From Phycisphaerae bacterium (lineage in GTDB: Bacteria; Planctomycetota; Phycisphaerae; Phycisphaerales; UBA1924): a stretch of 64,000 nt of DNA. The stretch is from assembly GCA_030429705.1 (NCBI GenBank), contig JAUIES010000002.1, forward strand, positions 498,001-562,000, written 5' to 3'. The position numbers and the translations under genes were made by a program. This document shows positions 42,284 through 51,419 of this stretch, piece by piece. Positions within the stretch are counted from its first letter, which is position 1. Every line of letters begins with the position of its first letter. Below the pieces are notes generated by a model. The model made no database searches, had not been told where the DNA came from, and saw only the letters and a list, made by a program, of their open reading frames with translations.

Positions 42284-43679
42284 GGCTCACCCAGTTACTA
42301 AGACCGGGGGGCGCTTAGCGACGACTGGCCACATCGCGGGCGATTGCGTGCTCGCTGTCGGCAAGCCACCAAACGAACCTTCGCCTGGCTGGGAATGGCA
42401 TCGCCTCACTGACCTCGCCCGCCTTGAGACAGGCCACACACCGAGCCGCAAACACCCCGAGTATTGGGATGGTGGAATCCCGTGGATCGGAATCCGAGAT
42501 GCAACGGGGAATCATGGGTGCGTACTGGATGACACCATCCAGCATGTTTCACAGGAGGGCATCGACAACTCGTCAGCTCGGGTGCTACCTGCGAACTCTG
42601 TCTGCCTCTCAAGGACCGCATCAGTCGGCTATGTCGTCGTCATGGGCAAACCAATGTCGACCAGTCAAGACTTTGTCAACTGGGTGTGCAATCCGGAACG
42701 TCTCGACTACCGGTATCTCAAGTACGCTTTGCTCGCTGAACAGACAAGTTACGCCCGTTTCTCCCATGGGACTACCCATCAAACGATCTACTTTCCCGAA
42801 GTCAAGGCATTTCATCTCTGCGCTCCCAAGTTGGATGAGCAGAAAGCAATTGCGGATATACTGTCTGATCTCGACGACAAGATTGAGTTGAACCGGCGGA
42901 TGAACCGCACGCTGGAGCAGATGGCGGCGGCGATCTTCAAGGCGTGGTTCGTGGACTTCGAGCCAGTCCGGGCCAAGGCCAGCGGGGCCACCTCCTTCCC
43001 CAGCATGCCCCAGCCCACCTTCGACGCCCTCCCAACCACCTTCGCCGATTCCGAGCTTGGGCCGATTCCGGACGGGTGGGAGGTCATGCCCATCGGTGAC
43101 GCCGTCCAGATCAAGGGTGGTGGGACGCCAAGCACAAAGACGCCCGACTTCTGGGACGGCCCACATCATTGGGTTACGCCGAAGGACCTGTCAGGTCTGA
43201 GTGATCCCATCCTGCTCGACACTTCTCGGTGTCTGACGGATGCGGGGCTCGCCAAGGTCAGTTCGGGCCTTCTGCCACGAGGAACCGTGCTGCTGTCCTC
43301 TCGGGCCCCGATCGGCTATCTGGCAATCACTGCGATCGAAACTGCCATCAATCAGGGCTTTATCGCCATGCTGCCCGGCGGAAGTCTTCCACCGTCGTAC
43401 CTGTTGAACTGGGCCTCGTACTACCTGGATGACATCAAGGGCAACGCCAACGGCACGACGTTCCAAGAGATCAGCAAGAAGAACTTCAGACCGCTGAGGG
43501 CGATCGTTCCTTCGCCCGAAGTTACCGATGACTTCCAGTCGATCGTCGGACCGCTGTACGATCAGGTACGGCTCAATATGCAGGAGTCCACGACGCTTGC
43601 TGAGGCTCGGGATGCCCTGCTTCCGAAGTTGCTGTCAGGTGAGGTGCGGGTCCTCAGTGACAAAGCAGTGATGGTGTAG
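42276..43679 (+). CDS. hsdS: Type I restriction-modification specificity subunit HsdS
   Basis: A 467-aa DNA-recognition subunit with two target-recognition domains. TRD1 covers ~25-185 (GWEWHRLTDLARLETGHTPS, GGIPWIGIRD), followed by the central conserved helix DEQKAIADILSDLDDKIELN...LEQMAAAIFKAWFVDFEPVR. TRD2 begins LGPIPDGWEVMPIGDAVQIK and ends at the C-terminal helix AEARDALLPKLLSGEVRV. ATG 42276 has a G-rich site upstream and overlaps the end of the RhuM-family gene. The TRD sequences are variable across species, so the recognition site cannot be read from the sequence. It is followed after 2 bp by the kinase gene. Confidence 0.94.
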   Translation: MSRAHPVTKTGGRLATTGHIAGDCVLAVGKPPNEPSPGWEWHRLTDLARLETGHTPSRKHPEYWDGGIPWIGIRDATGNHGCVLDDTIQHVSQEGIDNSSARVLPANSVCLSRTASVGYVVVMGKPMSTSQDFVNWVCNPERLDYRYLKYALLAEQTSYARFSHGTTHQTIYFPEVKAFHLCAPKLDEQKAIADILSDLDDKIELNRRMNRTLEQMAAAIFKAWFVDFEPVRAKASGATSFPSMPQPTFDALPTTFADSELGPIPDGWEVMPIGDAVQIKGGGTPSTKTPDFWDGPHHWVTPKDLSGLSDPILLDTSRCLTDAGLAKVSSGLLPRGTVLLSSRAPIGYLAITAIETAINQGFIAMLPGGSLPPSYLLNWASYYLDDIKGNANGTTFQEISKKNFRPLRAIVPSPEVTDDFQSIVGPLYDQVRLNMQESTTLAEARDALLPKLLSGEVRVLSDKAVMV

Positions 43680-43681
43680 TC

Positions 43682-44611
43682 ATGTATCCCATTGAAACCG
43701 TCGATTCTCAACGTGCGATCTCCTACGAGCAACTTGGCACCAAGAAGAAATTCTGGTACGAAGATGATGAAGGCCGGTTGAAACTCTTTAAAGCCGAAGA
43801 GCGCGGATACGGCGAAGATTGGTCAGAGAAGATCGTGTGTGAGCTGGCCGGACCGCTGGGCATCCCTCGTGTCCACTACGACATGGCCCTCGATATCGCC
43901 ACCAAAGTGCCAGGTGTCGTCTGTGCCGACTTCCAAATGGAAGGTCAACAGTTGGTCCACGGCAACACCCTGCTTCAAGTGCAAGACCCGAAATATCCTA
44001 AAAACACGCTCCGTGTTGCCTCGCACACGATCGATGCTGTGTACGAAATCCTTCGATGGCTCGCGCCGCCGGAACTACGCTGGAACAAGGACTCGCCAGC
44101 CGAGATGACCAATGGGGCCGAGGTGTTTTGCGGCTACCTCCTGCTCGATGCCTGGGTCGCCAATCAGGACCGCCATCATGAGAACTGGGCCGCAATCTGG
44201 GATATCAATGCGCCGCAGCGAGACCAGTTTCGGCTTGCGCCGTCGTACGACCATGGCTCCAGCCTGGCTCGAAATGTGAGCGACAAGGAAAAGGCGCGAC
44301 GGCTCCGATCGACTGACTCTGGCTACCGCATCGTTACCTTCGCCCGGCGTGCCCGTTCCAAACTTTTCGCATCAGCCGAGGACGAACGACCGCTACGGAC
44401 CCTCGACGCGTTTCTGGCGTTCTCTCGGCAAGTGCCGGAGGCAGCGACCATCTGGCGGGATCGGCTTCAACGCATCAAGGAAACGACCATCACGAAAGTC
44501 CTCGCGGAAGTGCCCCCGAATCGATTGTCAGCCGTGGGTCGAGATTTTACGCTACAGTTGCTTCTGGAGAACCGCAGACGGATACTGGAATCGCGAGAAA
44601 CAGAGGAATGA
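43682..44611 (+). CDS. HipA-like kinase core (HipT/CtkA-like)
   Basis: A 309-aa protein with the fold of HipA-type serine/threonine kinases but without HipA's ~100-residue N-terminal subdomain. It opens with a Gly-rich loop-like LGTKKKFWYEDD and an ATP-binding Lys in LKLFKAEERGYGEDWSEKIV (~33-50). The catalytic loop is WVANQDRHHENWAAIWD (~158-174; Asp, His and Asn in place) and the metal-binding loop APSYDHGSSLARN (~188). HipA-family kinases phosphorylate translation factors or tRNA synthetases and arrest growth. It lies 2 bp behind hsdS, and its stop overlaps the HIRAN gene start by 4 bp (ATGA). No HipB-like HTH antitoxin is adjacent. Confidence 0.82.
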   Translation: MYPIETVDSQRAISYEQLGTKKKFWYEDDEGRLKLFKAEERGYGEDWSEKIVCELAGPLGIPRVHYDMALDIATKVPGVVCADFQMEGQQLVHGNTLLQVQDPKYPKNTLRVASHTIDAVYEILRWLAPPELRWNKDSPAEMTNGAEVFCGYLLLDAWVANQDRHHENWAAIWDINAPQRDQFRLAPSYDHGSSLARNVSDKEKARRLRSTDSGYRIVTFARRARSKLFASAEDERPLRTLDAFLAFSRQVPEAATIWRDRLQRIKETTITKVLAEVPPNRLSAVGRDFTLQLLLENRRRILESRETEE

Positions 44612-45384
44612 CCAGCAACCTTTTCGTAGCATGGCGTTCGGGTAATCCGAGCGAGAGCACTTGGGGACCGGTCGGTGTGTTGGAACGAACGCCGAGCGGT
44701 GGCTATCGATTTACCTATACGCACGGTGCCCAATCTCTCGCAGGGTTTCACGCATTCCCGGGCATGTCACGCTTCGACGAAGTCTATGAATCCGACGAAC
44801 TGTTTCCAATGTTCGCCAACCGGCTGCTCAATCAGAGCCGACCCGAGTATCGGCCCTCGCTGGTGTGGAGTGGGTTCGACCCCGACAACCCCCCCGACCC
44901 GATCCAACTCCTCGGCGTGACCGAGGGACGGCGACAGACCGACTCGCTCGAAGTGTTTCTGTGCCCGCAGCCGGACTCGGATGGGTGCTTCGTAGCGAAG
45001 TTCTTCCTGCACGGTCTTCGGCACGCACGGCCCGAAGCGATCGCGAGAGTCAATCAACTTCAACCTGATGAAGAACTTCGGATCGTGCCGGAACCCGACA
45101 ACCAGTATGATCGATATGCGGTCGCTGTCTGGACGAACGGGGCCGAGGAGTATCGAATCGGCTATGTGCCTCGTTACCTGGCACGAGACATCCGACGGCT
45201 GCACGAATACTGCGACCCCGAGTTTTTATCATTGCGAGTCCAGCGCGTTAACCCAAGTGCTCCCTTGCAACAGCGGGTGCTTTGTCGCATGAATGCGTGT
45301 TGGCCCGATGGTTTTCAACCCTGTTCTGGTCGCGAGTTTCGACCGATCGGCTCCAGCAATGGCAGCCGAACAGCGGTACAGTAA
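44608..45384 (+). CDS. HipA N-terminal-like domain fused to HIRAN domain
   Basis: A 258-aa protein. Residues ~15-75 ([20 protein letters not shown], then [20 protein letters not shown]) follow the pattern of the HipA N-terminal subdomain: a Val-Gly-x-Leu strand, a Phe-x-Tyr strand and a final Phe-Pro-x-Phe helix. Residues ~120-215 are a HIRAN domain ([41 protein letters not shown]), known from SNF2-family proteins as a module that binds DNA 3' ends. Coupled to the kinase gene by a 4-bp overlap, it looks like the missing N-terminal part of a split HipA carrying a DNA-sensing module, which would make it the kinase's regulator. This role is inferred. The last ~40 residues overlap the hsdR start. 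Confidence 0.72.
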   Translation: MTSNLFVAWRSGNPSESTWGPVGVLERTPSGGYRFTYTHGAQSLAGFHAFPGMSRFDEVYESDELFPMFANRLLNQSRPEYRPSLVWSGFDPDNPPDPIQLLGVTEGRRQTDSLEVFLCPQPDSDGCFVAKFFLHGLRHARPEAIARVNQLQPDEELRIVPEPDNQYDRYAVAVWTNGAEEYRIGYVPRYLARDIRRLHEYCDPEFLSLRVQRVNPSAPLQQRVLCRMNACWPDGFQPCSGREFRPIGSSNGSRTAVQ

Positions 45385-48300
45385 GACCGTGCAAGAGGCA
45401 GATATTGAACTGGCTGCATTGAAGTGGTTTCAAGACTTGGGATACGCGCTGCGTCACGGTCCCGAGTTCTCGCCTGGTGCCGCCGGTGCTGAACGAGCCA
45501 CCTACAGCGACATCATCCTCGTCGATCGGCTCCGCAGCGCCCTCCTCACCATCAACCCCGATATCCCCGTCGCGACCATCGACGAAGTCATCAAGCACCT
45601 CCAGCGGCCCGAGGCCCCCACCCTCATAGAAAACAACCGCGCCTTCCACACGCTCCTCCGCGACGGCGTCGATGTCGAGTACCGACTCCCCGATGGCTCG
45701 GCCAAAGGCGACAAGGTCTGGCTCTTTGACTTCACCGACCCCGATCGCAATGACTGGCTCGCCGTCAATCAGTTCACCGTGGTCGAATCGCGCGGCACCA
45801 ACCAGCACAACCGTCGGCCCGACATCGTCGTCTTCGTCAATGGCATCCCCCTGGCCGTCATCGAACTCAAGAACGCCGCCGACGAGAACGCCACCGTCTG
45901 GAGCGCGCACAAGCAACTGCAAACCTACAAGGCCGAGATCCCGAGCCTGCTCAATACCAACGCCCTCCTGCTCGTGAGCGATGGCAACGAAGCCCTCGTC
46001 GGCTCGCTCACCGCGGGCAAGGACCGCTTCACCCCGTGGCGGACCACCGACGGCGAAACCGTCGCCGCCGTCTCGCAGCCACAGCTCGATGTCGCCATCA
46101 AAGGCATCTTCGACCGCCGCTGGCTGCTCGACTATGTTCGCAACTACACCGTCTTTGAAGCAACCGACGAGCACATCGTCAAGAAGATCGCGGCCTACCA
46201 CCAGTTCCACGCGGTCCGCAAAGCCATCGACACCACCATCACCGCCGCCCGGCCCGATGGTGACCAGCGCGCGGGTGTCATCTGGCACACGCAGGGCTCG
46301 GGCAAGAGCCTGACCATGCTCTTCTACGCCGGGCGACTCGTCGAACAGGCCGAACTCGAGAACCCGACCATCGTCGTCCTCACCGATCGCAACGATCTCG
46401 ACCAGCAACTCTTCGCCACTTTCTCTGGCGGCCGAGCCCTGCTGAGACAAACACCCGAGCAGGCTGACGACCGCGACAACTTGCGTGAACTCCTCAAGCG
46501 AGCCAGCGGCGGCGTGGTGTTTACCACGATTCAGAAGTTCCTGCCCGATGACATTGACGGCGTGCGCGGGAACGAACACCCGCTGCTCTCCGATCGTCAC
46601 AACATCATCGTCATCACCGACGAAGCCCATCGGAGCCAATACGGACTCAAAGCCAAAATCGACAAAGAGACCGGCCAGAAAAGTTACGGCTTTGCCAAGT
46701 ATTGCCGAGACGCGCTGCCCAACGCGACCTTCATCGCCTTTACCGGAACGCCCGTTGAAAGCACCGATGTCAGCACACGCGGCGTCTTTGGTAACGAAAT
46801 CGATGTCTATGACATCCAGCGAGCCATCGAAGACAAAGCCACCGTGCCGATCTATTACGAAGCGCGGCTCGTCAAACTCGGGCTCGATGCAGCGATCACC
46901 GAAACCATCGATGACGATATTGACGAACTGACCGAAGGCCAAGAGCTCTCCGAAAAAGAGAAACTCAAGACCAAGTGGGCCGCCATCGAAGCGATTGTCG
47001 GTGCCGACGAACGCATCGAACAAGTGGCCGAGGACATCGTCAACCACTTCGAGGATCGTCTGTCCGGCATGGATGGCAAAGCGATGATCGTCGGCATGTC
47101 TCGAAGGATATGTGTGGACCTGCACGACGCCATTGTCAAACTCCGCCCCGAGTGGTTCCATGAAGACGATGACAAAGGCGCTCTCAAGGTCGTCATGACC
47201 GGGAATGCGAGCGACGGGCCGGCGTTTGCCAAGCATGCTCGCAACAAGGCGAGGCGCGGTGAACTGGCCAAGCGGTTCAAGAACCCCGCCGACCCGCTCC
47301 GGATGGTCATTGTCCGCGATATGTGGCTGACCGGGTTCGATTGTCCTTGTCTGCACACGCTGTATGTTGACAAGCCGATGGCGGGTCACAATCTCATGCA
47401 GGCCATCGCCCGCGTGAACCGTGTCTTCCATGACAAACCCGGCGGGTTGATCGTCGATTACATCGGGATTGCCTTCAACCTCAAGAAAGCACTGAAAACA
47501 TACACACAAAGCGGCGGCCAAGGCGCGACCACGATTGATCAAGAGCAGGCCGTCGCGGTGATGAAAGAGAAGTTTGAGCGAGTCAAAGACATGTATCATG
47601 GTTTTGACTACAGCCGCTTCTTCTCGGCATCCGCAGCCGATCGAGTGGCGGTCATCCCGGCGGCGATCGAGCATGTGCTGGCGCTTGACGACGGCAAGAA
47701 ACGCTATCTGCAAGTCGTCCTTGAACTCGCCAAGGCCTTTGCGTTGGCCGTGCCTCACGACAAAGCACTCGAGATCCGCGAAGATGTCGGCTTCTTTCAA
47801 GCGGTCCGAGCAGGCATCGTCAAAAGCACGGTCAGCGGCGGCCCATCGCCCGAAGACCTCGATCTGGCCGTTCGGCAGATCGTCTCGAAGGCGGTCGCGT
47901 CTGAAGGTGTCCTCGACATCTTCAAGGCTGCCGGTCTCAAGAGCCCCGACCTGTCCATCCTCTCCGATGAGTTCCTCGAAGATGTGCAGGGCATGCCACA
48001 GAAGAACCTCGCCTTCGAGATGCTGCGAAAGCTTATCAACGACGAAATCAAAGTGCGCGGCACGAAGAACATCGTCGAGGCCCGCTCGTTCAGCACCCGT
48101 CTGCAAGAGTCCATTCTCAAATATCAGAACCGAAGCATCGAAACAGCAGAGGTCATTCAGGAACTGATCGAGTTAGCCAAGCGACTTCGCGAAGCCCAGC
48201 AACGCGGCGACAGCCTCGGACTCAATGAATCCGAGATCGCGTTCTACGATGCTCTTGCTGATAATGAGAGTGCTTCGACGCTCCTTGGCGACGAAACACT

Positions 48301-48508
48301 CAAACAGATCGCCCGCGAACTTGCCGACCGTATCCGCAAGAGCGCCACCATTGACTGGACTATTAAAGAAACTGTGCGAGCCGAAATGCGAGCCATGGTC
48401 CGCAGATTGTTACGCAAGTATAAATACCCCCCTGATCTTCAGGAGGCCGCCACAGAACTGGTTCTAGCGCAAGCAGAAACGCTGGCCACGAGTTTGACAG
48501 TACCGTAG
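45359..48508 (+). CDS. hsdR: Type I restriction endonuclease subunit HsdR
   Basis: A 1049-aa motor and nuclease subunit. The PD-(D/E)xK nuclease is [20 protein letters not shown] (~153-172). Helicase motifs are [12 protein letters not shown] (Walker A, ~308), [24 protein letters not shown] (~418), IAFTGTPVE, and [16 protein letters not shown] in the second RecA domain. A C-terminal helical part follows. With HsdM and HsdS it translocates DNA and cuts at a distance. The start is uncertain: ATG 45359 ([10 protein letters not shown]) gives a normal N-terminus and a short overlap with the HIRAN gene; the in-frame ATG 45293 would overlap more. A very long antisense frame over this gene is not supported. 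Confidence 0.94.
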   Translation: MAAEQRYSKTVQEADIELAALKWFQDLGYALRHGPEFSPGAAGAERATYSDIILVDRLRSALLTINPDIPVATIDEVIKHLQRPEAPTLIENNRAFHTLLRDGVDVEYRLPDGSAKGDKVWLFDFTDPDRNDWLAVNQFTVVESRGTNQHNRRPDIVVFVNGIPLAVIELKNAADENATVWSAHKQLQTYKAEIPSLLNTNALLLVSDGNEALVGSLTAGKDRFTPWRTTDGETVAAVSQPQLDVAIKGIFDRRWLLDYVRNYTVFEATDEHIVKKIAAYHQFHAVRKAIDTTITAARPDGDQRAGVIWHTQGSGKSLTMLFYAGRLVEQAELENPTIVVLTDRNDLDQQLFATFSGGRALLRQTPEQADDRDNLRELLKRASGGVVFTTIQKFLPDDIDGVRGNEHPLLSDRHNIIVITDEAHRSQYGLKAKIDKETGQKSYGFAKYCRDALPNATFIAFTGTPVESTDVSTRGVFGNEIDVYDIQRAIEDKATVPIYYEARLVKLGLDAAITETIDDDIDELTEGQELSEKEKLKTKWAAIEAIVGADERIEQVAEDIVNHFEDRLSGMDGKAMIVGMSRRICVDLHDAIVKLRPEWFHEDDDKGALKVVMTGNASDGPAFAKHARNKARRGELAKRFKNPADPLRMVIVRDMWLTGFDCPCLHTLYVDKPMAGHNLMQAIARVNRVFHDKPGGLIVDYIGIAFNLKKALKTYTQSGGQGATTIDQEQAVAVMKEKFERVKDMYHGFDYSRFFSASAADRVAVIPAAIEHVLALDDGKKRYLQVVLELAKAFALAVPHDKALEIREDVGFFQAVRAGIVKSTVSGGPSPEDLDLAVRQIVSKAVASEGVLDIFKAAGLKSPDLSILSDEFLEDVQGMPQKNLAFEMLRKLINDEIKVRGTKNIVEARSFSTRLQESILKYQNRSIETAEVIQELIELAKRLREAQQRGDSLGLNESEIAFYDALADNESASTLLGDETLKQIARELADRIRKSATIDWTIKETVRAEMRAMVRRLLRKYKYPPDLQEAATELVLAQAETLATSLTVP

Positions 48509-48619
48509 CGCAAACTGAGCCTCCCCCCTGCAAATATCACTAACTTTCATATATTTCTCGTACTGTTGCTTAAGTGACATTCTCCCTCCACCGATACCCC
48601 CAAAATCAGCCAGGCACAA

Positions 48620-48640
48620 CGAGCCACGCAGGGTGGCTCG
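48620..48640 (+). promoter_or_regulatory. Hairpin in leader of the gene at 48721
   Basis: CGAGCCAC / GTGGCTCG perfect 8-bp stem with loop GCAGG, about 70 bp before the ribosome-binding site. No T-tract follows. It could be a 5' leader structure or the remains of a terminator for the restriction operon. Confidence 0.4.
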
Positions 48641-48720
48641 GTCATGGCTACAAACTTTCGGGATCACGCATTCTCATCTCTTTGAGAGCGCCACCGGTCC
48701 CAAGCAAGGAGGATTCAACC

Positions 48721-49368
48721 ATGGCAGTACTGCCAAACTCGCGCGAGCAGATGATTGCGTGGTTCGCTGAACGCATCGCCGACTGGGGCGCCAACGCAGA
48801 CAAGATCGGCATCACCGCGCAGCAGGTCGCAGACATTGCCGCCCTCCTCTCCTCAGCCGACAACTCGCTCAATGGCGCCATCGCTGCACGCACAGCCTCA
48901 AAGGACGCCACCGTCCTCTACTACGCCGATGCAGACGCACTCCGCGATGTCGGAGCCGACCTGATCAAAGTCATCAAGGCCTACGCCGAATCAACCAACG
49001 ACCCGTCCGTCTACGCCACCGCGTCGATCCCCCCGCCCGCCGCACCGTCGCCGGCCGGCCCGCCCGTCAAACCCACCGAACTCGACGCCGACCTCCTCCT
49101 CCCCTTCGGCATCAGCCTCAAGTGGAAGGGCAGCGTCAGCCAGGGCGCCTACTTCGGCATCTGGCGACGCGTCGAAGGCGAGGCCAACTTCAGCCTCATC
49201 GACACCACCAAAGCCAAAGCCTTTGAAGACCGCACACTCAGTGGCACCGTGAATAGCGTCGAATATTACATCGCCGCCTACCGCGACGAGTACCAGGTCA
49301 ACTCGGCCGCACTCTCGATCAACATCGGTGGCGGCTCAATGAGTTCGTCGATCAGCATGGCCGCCTGA
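48721..49368 (+). CDS. Planctomycete-type hypothetical with FN3-like C-terminal domain
   Basis: A 215-aa protein of a type seen often in planctomycetes, of unknown function. Residues ~5-100 are helical (REQMIAWFAERIADWGANAD, IGITAQQVADIAALL, ADLIKVIKAYAESTNDPSVY), then a proline-rich hinge (ASIPPPAAPSPAGPP), and a fibronectin-III-like beta domain (LLLPFGISLKWKGS, AYFGIWRRVEGEANFSLID, VEYYIAAYRDEYQV) ending in a Gly/Ser tail. There is no signal peptide. AAGGAGG gives a strong site before ATG 48721. It stands alone and is closed by a perfect 13-bp terminator, suggesting steady expression. Confidence 0.8.
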   Translation: MAVLPNSREQMIAWFAERIADWGANADKIGITAQQVADIAALLSSADNSLNGAIAARTASKDATVLYYADADALRDVGADLIKVIKAYAESTNDPSVYATASIPPPAAPSPAGPPVKPTELDADLLLPFGISLKWKGSVSQGAYFGIWRRVEGEANFSLIDTTKAKAFEDRTLSGTVNSVEYYIAAYRDEYQVNSAALSINIGGGSMSSSISMAA

Positions 49369-49389
49369 TCCAACAACCAAACCAATCAA

Positions 49390-49430
49390 CATAACAAAGA
49401 ACGCCCGGGCAGCCGGGCGTTCTTTCTATT
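49390..49430. terminator. Bidirectional terminator
   Basis: A 13-bp perfect stem AAAGAACGCCCGG / CCGGGCGTTCTTT with loop GCAG; A-rich on the left and T-rich on the right, so it can serve both the preceding gene and the convergent nuoC. Confidence 0.9.
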
Positions 49431-49451
49431 TATCCATCTCACCAGAACGCG

Positions 49452-50036
49452 TTACGACGAAGTCCGGTCAACCACCCGGTACTGCTCACGCTCGCCGCGG
49501 CCACGCAACGGGTAATCCTTCCGCAGCGGGTGGGCCGGGAACTCGCCCCAGGTCAGGATCCGTCGCAGGTCAGGATGGTTGCGGAAGCGAATGCCGAACA
49601 TGTCGAACACCTCGCGTTCGGTCCACTCGGCACCCGGCCACAGACTCGTCACGCTCTCAACCCACAGCGCCGGGTCTTCCTCAATCCCATCCGTCGGCAG
49701 CGACGGACTTAAAAACACTTTGACAAAGAACCGGTCATCACGCCCGTACGCACACAGGTTGTAAATCACCGCGAACCGACCCGGCATGTCCGCCTCGTAC
49801 CCCTCGTAGTCGACGCCGATGACATCGGACAGAAAGTTGTACTGGCACTGCTCGTCGTCACGCATGAACCGCATGACCTCAAGCAGATCGTCAGGCTGGA
49901 CGATCAGCGTCGACTGACCACGAAACTCGGTCGCTGAGAACTGATGATCGCGAAACGCTTCCTTCACCCGAGCAAAGGTCGGATGGTCCAGATTCACTGG
50001 GTTCGGATTCGCTGTCTTGTCGCTGCTGTCGGTCAT
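49452..50036 (-). CDS. nuoC: NADH-quinone oxidoreductase subunit C
   Basis: A 194-aa 30-kDa-type subunit of complex I. The conserved TEREVFDMFGIRFRNHPDLR signature is at ~140-160, after FLSDVIGVDYEG and RFFVKVFL; the C-terminus PAHPLRKDYPLRG is typical. NuoC is part of the peripheral arm near the quinone site. ATG 50036 has GAGGAG upstream; a TTG two codons earlier is less likely. Unusually, no other nuo gene is present on either side, so it is separated from its usual nuoABCD context. Confidence 0.94.
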   Translation of the reverse strand: MTDSSDKTANPNPVNLDHPTFARVKEAFRDHQFSATEFRGQSTLIVQPDDLLEVMRFMRDDEQCQYNFLSDVIGVDYEGYEADMPGRFAVIYNLCAYGRDDRFFVKVFLSPSLPTDGIEEDPALWVESVTSLWPGAEWTEREVFDMFGIRFRNHPDLRRILTWGEFPAHPLRKDYPLRGRGEREQYRVVDRTSS

Positions 50037-50087
50037 GCGCAATCGCTCCTCGAAATCCGCGTAGGGTTCAGCCCGATCGTAGCGCCT

Positions 50088-50708
50088 TCAAGTTCGCTCG
50101 ATGAGGCGTGTGTTGGGTCCCGCGTGCTCGGCGACCAGCGCCCGCAATGCCGCCATATCCAACCGCCCCTGCCCCGCTGCCACCGACACGCACCCTGCCT
50201 CATCGCCATCGCCTCGAATCGCCACATCACTGAGCACGACGCCCCACGCCGAGCCCGCGAGCGACTCGACGATCCGCACCAACTGCTCATCGCTTGTCGC
50301 GACCATCGATGGCTCAAAGAACAACGCCGGCTCGATCAGCAACTTCGCCTCCGGCTGCTGACGCAGCAAATTCAAACACGCCGGGATGTCACTGATCAAG
50401 TGCCGGGCGTGCGGCCGAATGATCGCGCCCGCTTCGACGAGCGTCTCAACCACCCGATCCCGCTCGGTCGCCGCCGATGGCAACCACGCCGATGCGCTCC
50501 GCTCAAACCACCCATCCGCCGGCCTCGCGTCGTCGAGCCAACCAGACCAACAGACCAGGGGCTCCGGTGAACGGTCATCGCGTTCATAGAAAGGAAGAGG
50601 CTCACGAACGGGATTGCCCGCCCAGACCCGAGCGAGGATTGTGCCATCGTCGAGCGCGATGGTCTCCTCGCCGGTCGCCGATTGTTGCCATCGTGCTCTT
50701 TCGGTCAC
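50088..50708 (-). CDS. Hypothetical protein, weakly TIM-barrel-like
   Basis: A 206-aa protein upstream of nuoC by 51 bp on the same strand. It has no signal peptide or membrane helix. The C-terminal half (KLLIEPALFFEPSMVATSDE, SLAGSAWGVVLSDVAIRGD, GRLDMAALRALVAEHAGP) resembles the later strands of xylose-isomerase-like sugar epimerase barrels, where such a GxGxLD segment follows a metal ligand, but it is only ~200 residues long and lacks a clear ligand set. The GTG at 50708 is given as start; the spacing to GGGGA is short. Unknown function; it may be co-transcribed with nuoC. Confidence 0.6.
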   Translation of the reverse strand: MTERARWQQSATGEETIALDDGTILARVWAGNPVREPLPFYERDDRSPEPLVCWSGWLDDARPADGWFERSASAWLPSAATERDRVVETLVEAGAIIRPHARHLISDIPACLNLLRQQPEAKLLIEPALFFEPSMVATSDEQLVRIVESLAGSAWGVVLSDVAIRGDGDEAGCVSVAAGQGRLDMAALRALVAEHAGPNTRLIERT

Positions 50709-50855
50709 TGTCCCCCCAGTCTCGGTGGCTCGATGCAGGAAATGGGTCCGATTCTGTTACACCTTCGAGCGATGGACCGGATGTGTCCGATACCAATCTT
50801 CGCCGCCCGAGAATTGGGCACCAGAAACCAAAGCCACCAAGACGAGGATAGCCCC

Positions 50856-51155
50856 ATGCAACTGCAGTTCGACCTTCGCAAGACCAGTTCGCAAGAGCCC
50901 GCACCTCGAACCGGTGACCGCCTGCCCGAACGCAAGTGGCAGGACGCCGAAGTGCTCTCGCAAGGCCAACTCATCGAACACATCATGGAGATCAATCCGG
51001 GCGCTTCGCTTGAGTTCCTCAGTGCGTTCTCCGCTTCTGAGTTGAACCAATATCTCAATCATCTCCTCTGGCTCGAACAACCCAGAACCGGGGAAGCCGC
51101 ATGGGTCCGCCCGGGCGATTCACCCGCAGTTCTCGCGCGAACGCGCACATATTGA
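50856..51155 (+). CDS. Small hypothetical protein
   Basis: A 99-aa soluble protein. It is mostly helical (AEVLSQGQLIEHIMEINPGA, SASELNQYLNHLLWLEQP) with polar ends. ATG 50856 has GAGGA 8 nt upstream; longer in-frame starts lack a site. No family was recognised. It is monocistronic: a hairpin with T-tract follows 44 bp after the stop. The 147 bp upstream to the divergent gene have no other supported feature. Confidence 0.55.
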   Translation: MQLQFDLRKTSSQEPAPRTGDRLPERKWQDAEVLSQGQLIEHIMEINPGASLEFLSAFSASELNQYLNHLLWLEQPRTGEAAWVRPGDSPAVLARTRTY

Positions 51156-51198
51156 GTCTCTTGGCCCATCGTCGGCGTGCGGCGATGACGAATCGAGA

Positions 51199-51228
51199 GG
51201 GGCACCCGTGGTGGGGTGTCCCTTTTTC
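51199..51228 (+). terminator. Rho-independent terminator
   Basis: GGGGCACCC / GGGTGTCCC stem (one G-T pair), loop of 6, followed by TTTTTC. It separates the small hypothetical gene from the TolB-like lipoprotein gene. Confidence 0.8.
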
Positions 51229-51419
51229 ATGCGCTGGCATGTCTGTTGCGTCAGCGGGCTCATCGGAGCCGCAGGTGCGAGGATCGACTGACGCTGCCTG
51301 TCGTTTTACCGAGGTGCGCAACCCTTGGTGAATTGACAAGCAAGATCCGCCGATCCGAGAAACAGCGGCGTTTGCCACGGAGGGCTCGCGGCCAAACGGA
51401 CCGCCAGGAGAAAAACAAC

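Larger units (their letters stand above)
39582..48508 (+). other. Type I restriction-modification operon with RhuM and HipA-like/HIRAN inserts
   Basis: Six genes on one strand with gaps of at most 2 bp or short overlaps: hsdM, RhuM family, hsdS, HipA-like kinase core, HipN-like/HIRAN protein, hsdR. hsdM, hsdS and hsdR are a complete type I system; the other three are not needed for it. The locus lies between the 21-bp array and an AT-rich stretch at ~48525-48580, and is probably a horizontally acquired defence cassette. Confidence 0.8.

Noticed and set aside
45248-48106. A 952-codon open frame antisense to hsdR
   Set aside because: The sense strand encodes a full HsdR with all motifs. The antisense frame has no family pattern and arises from GC-biased codon usage.
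48601-48720. Possible c-di-GMP or other riboswitch before the gene at 48721
   Set aside because: There is one hairpin, but none of the conserved junction sequences of known riboswitches could be matched by eye.
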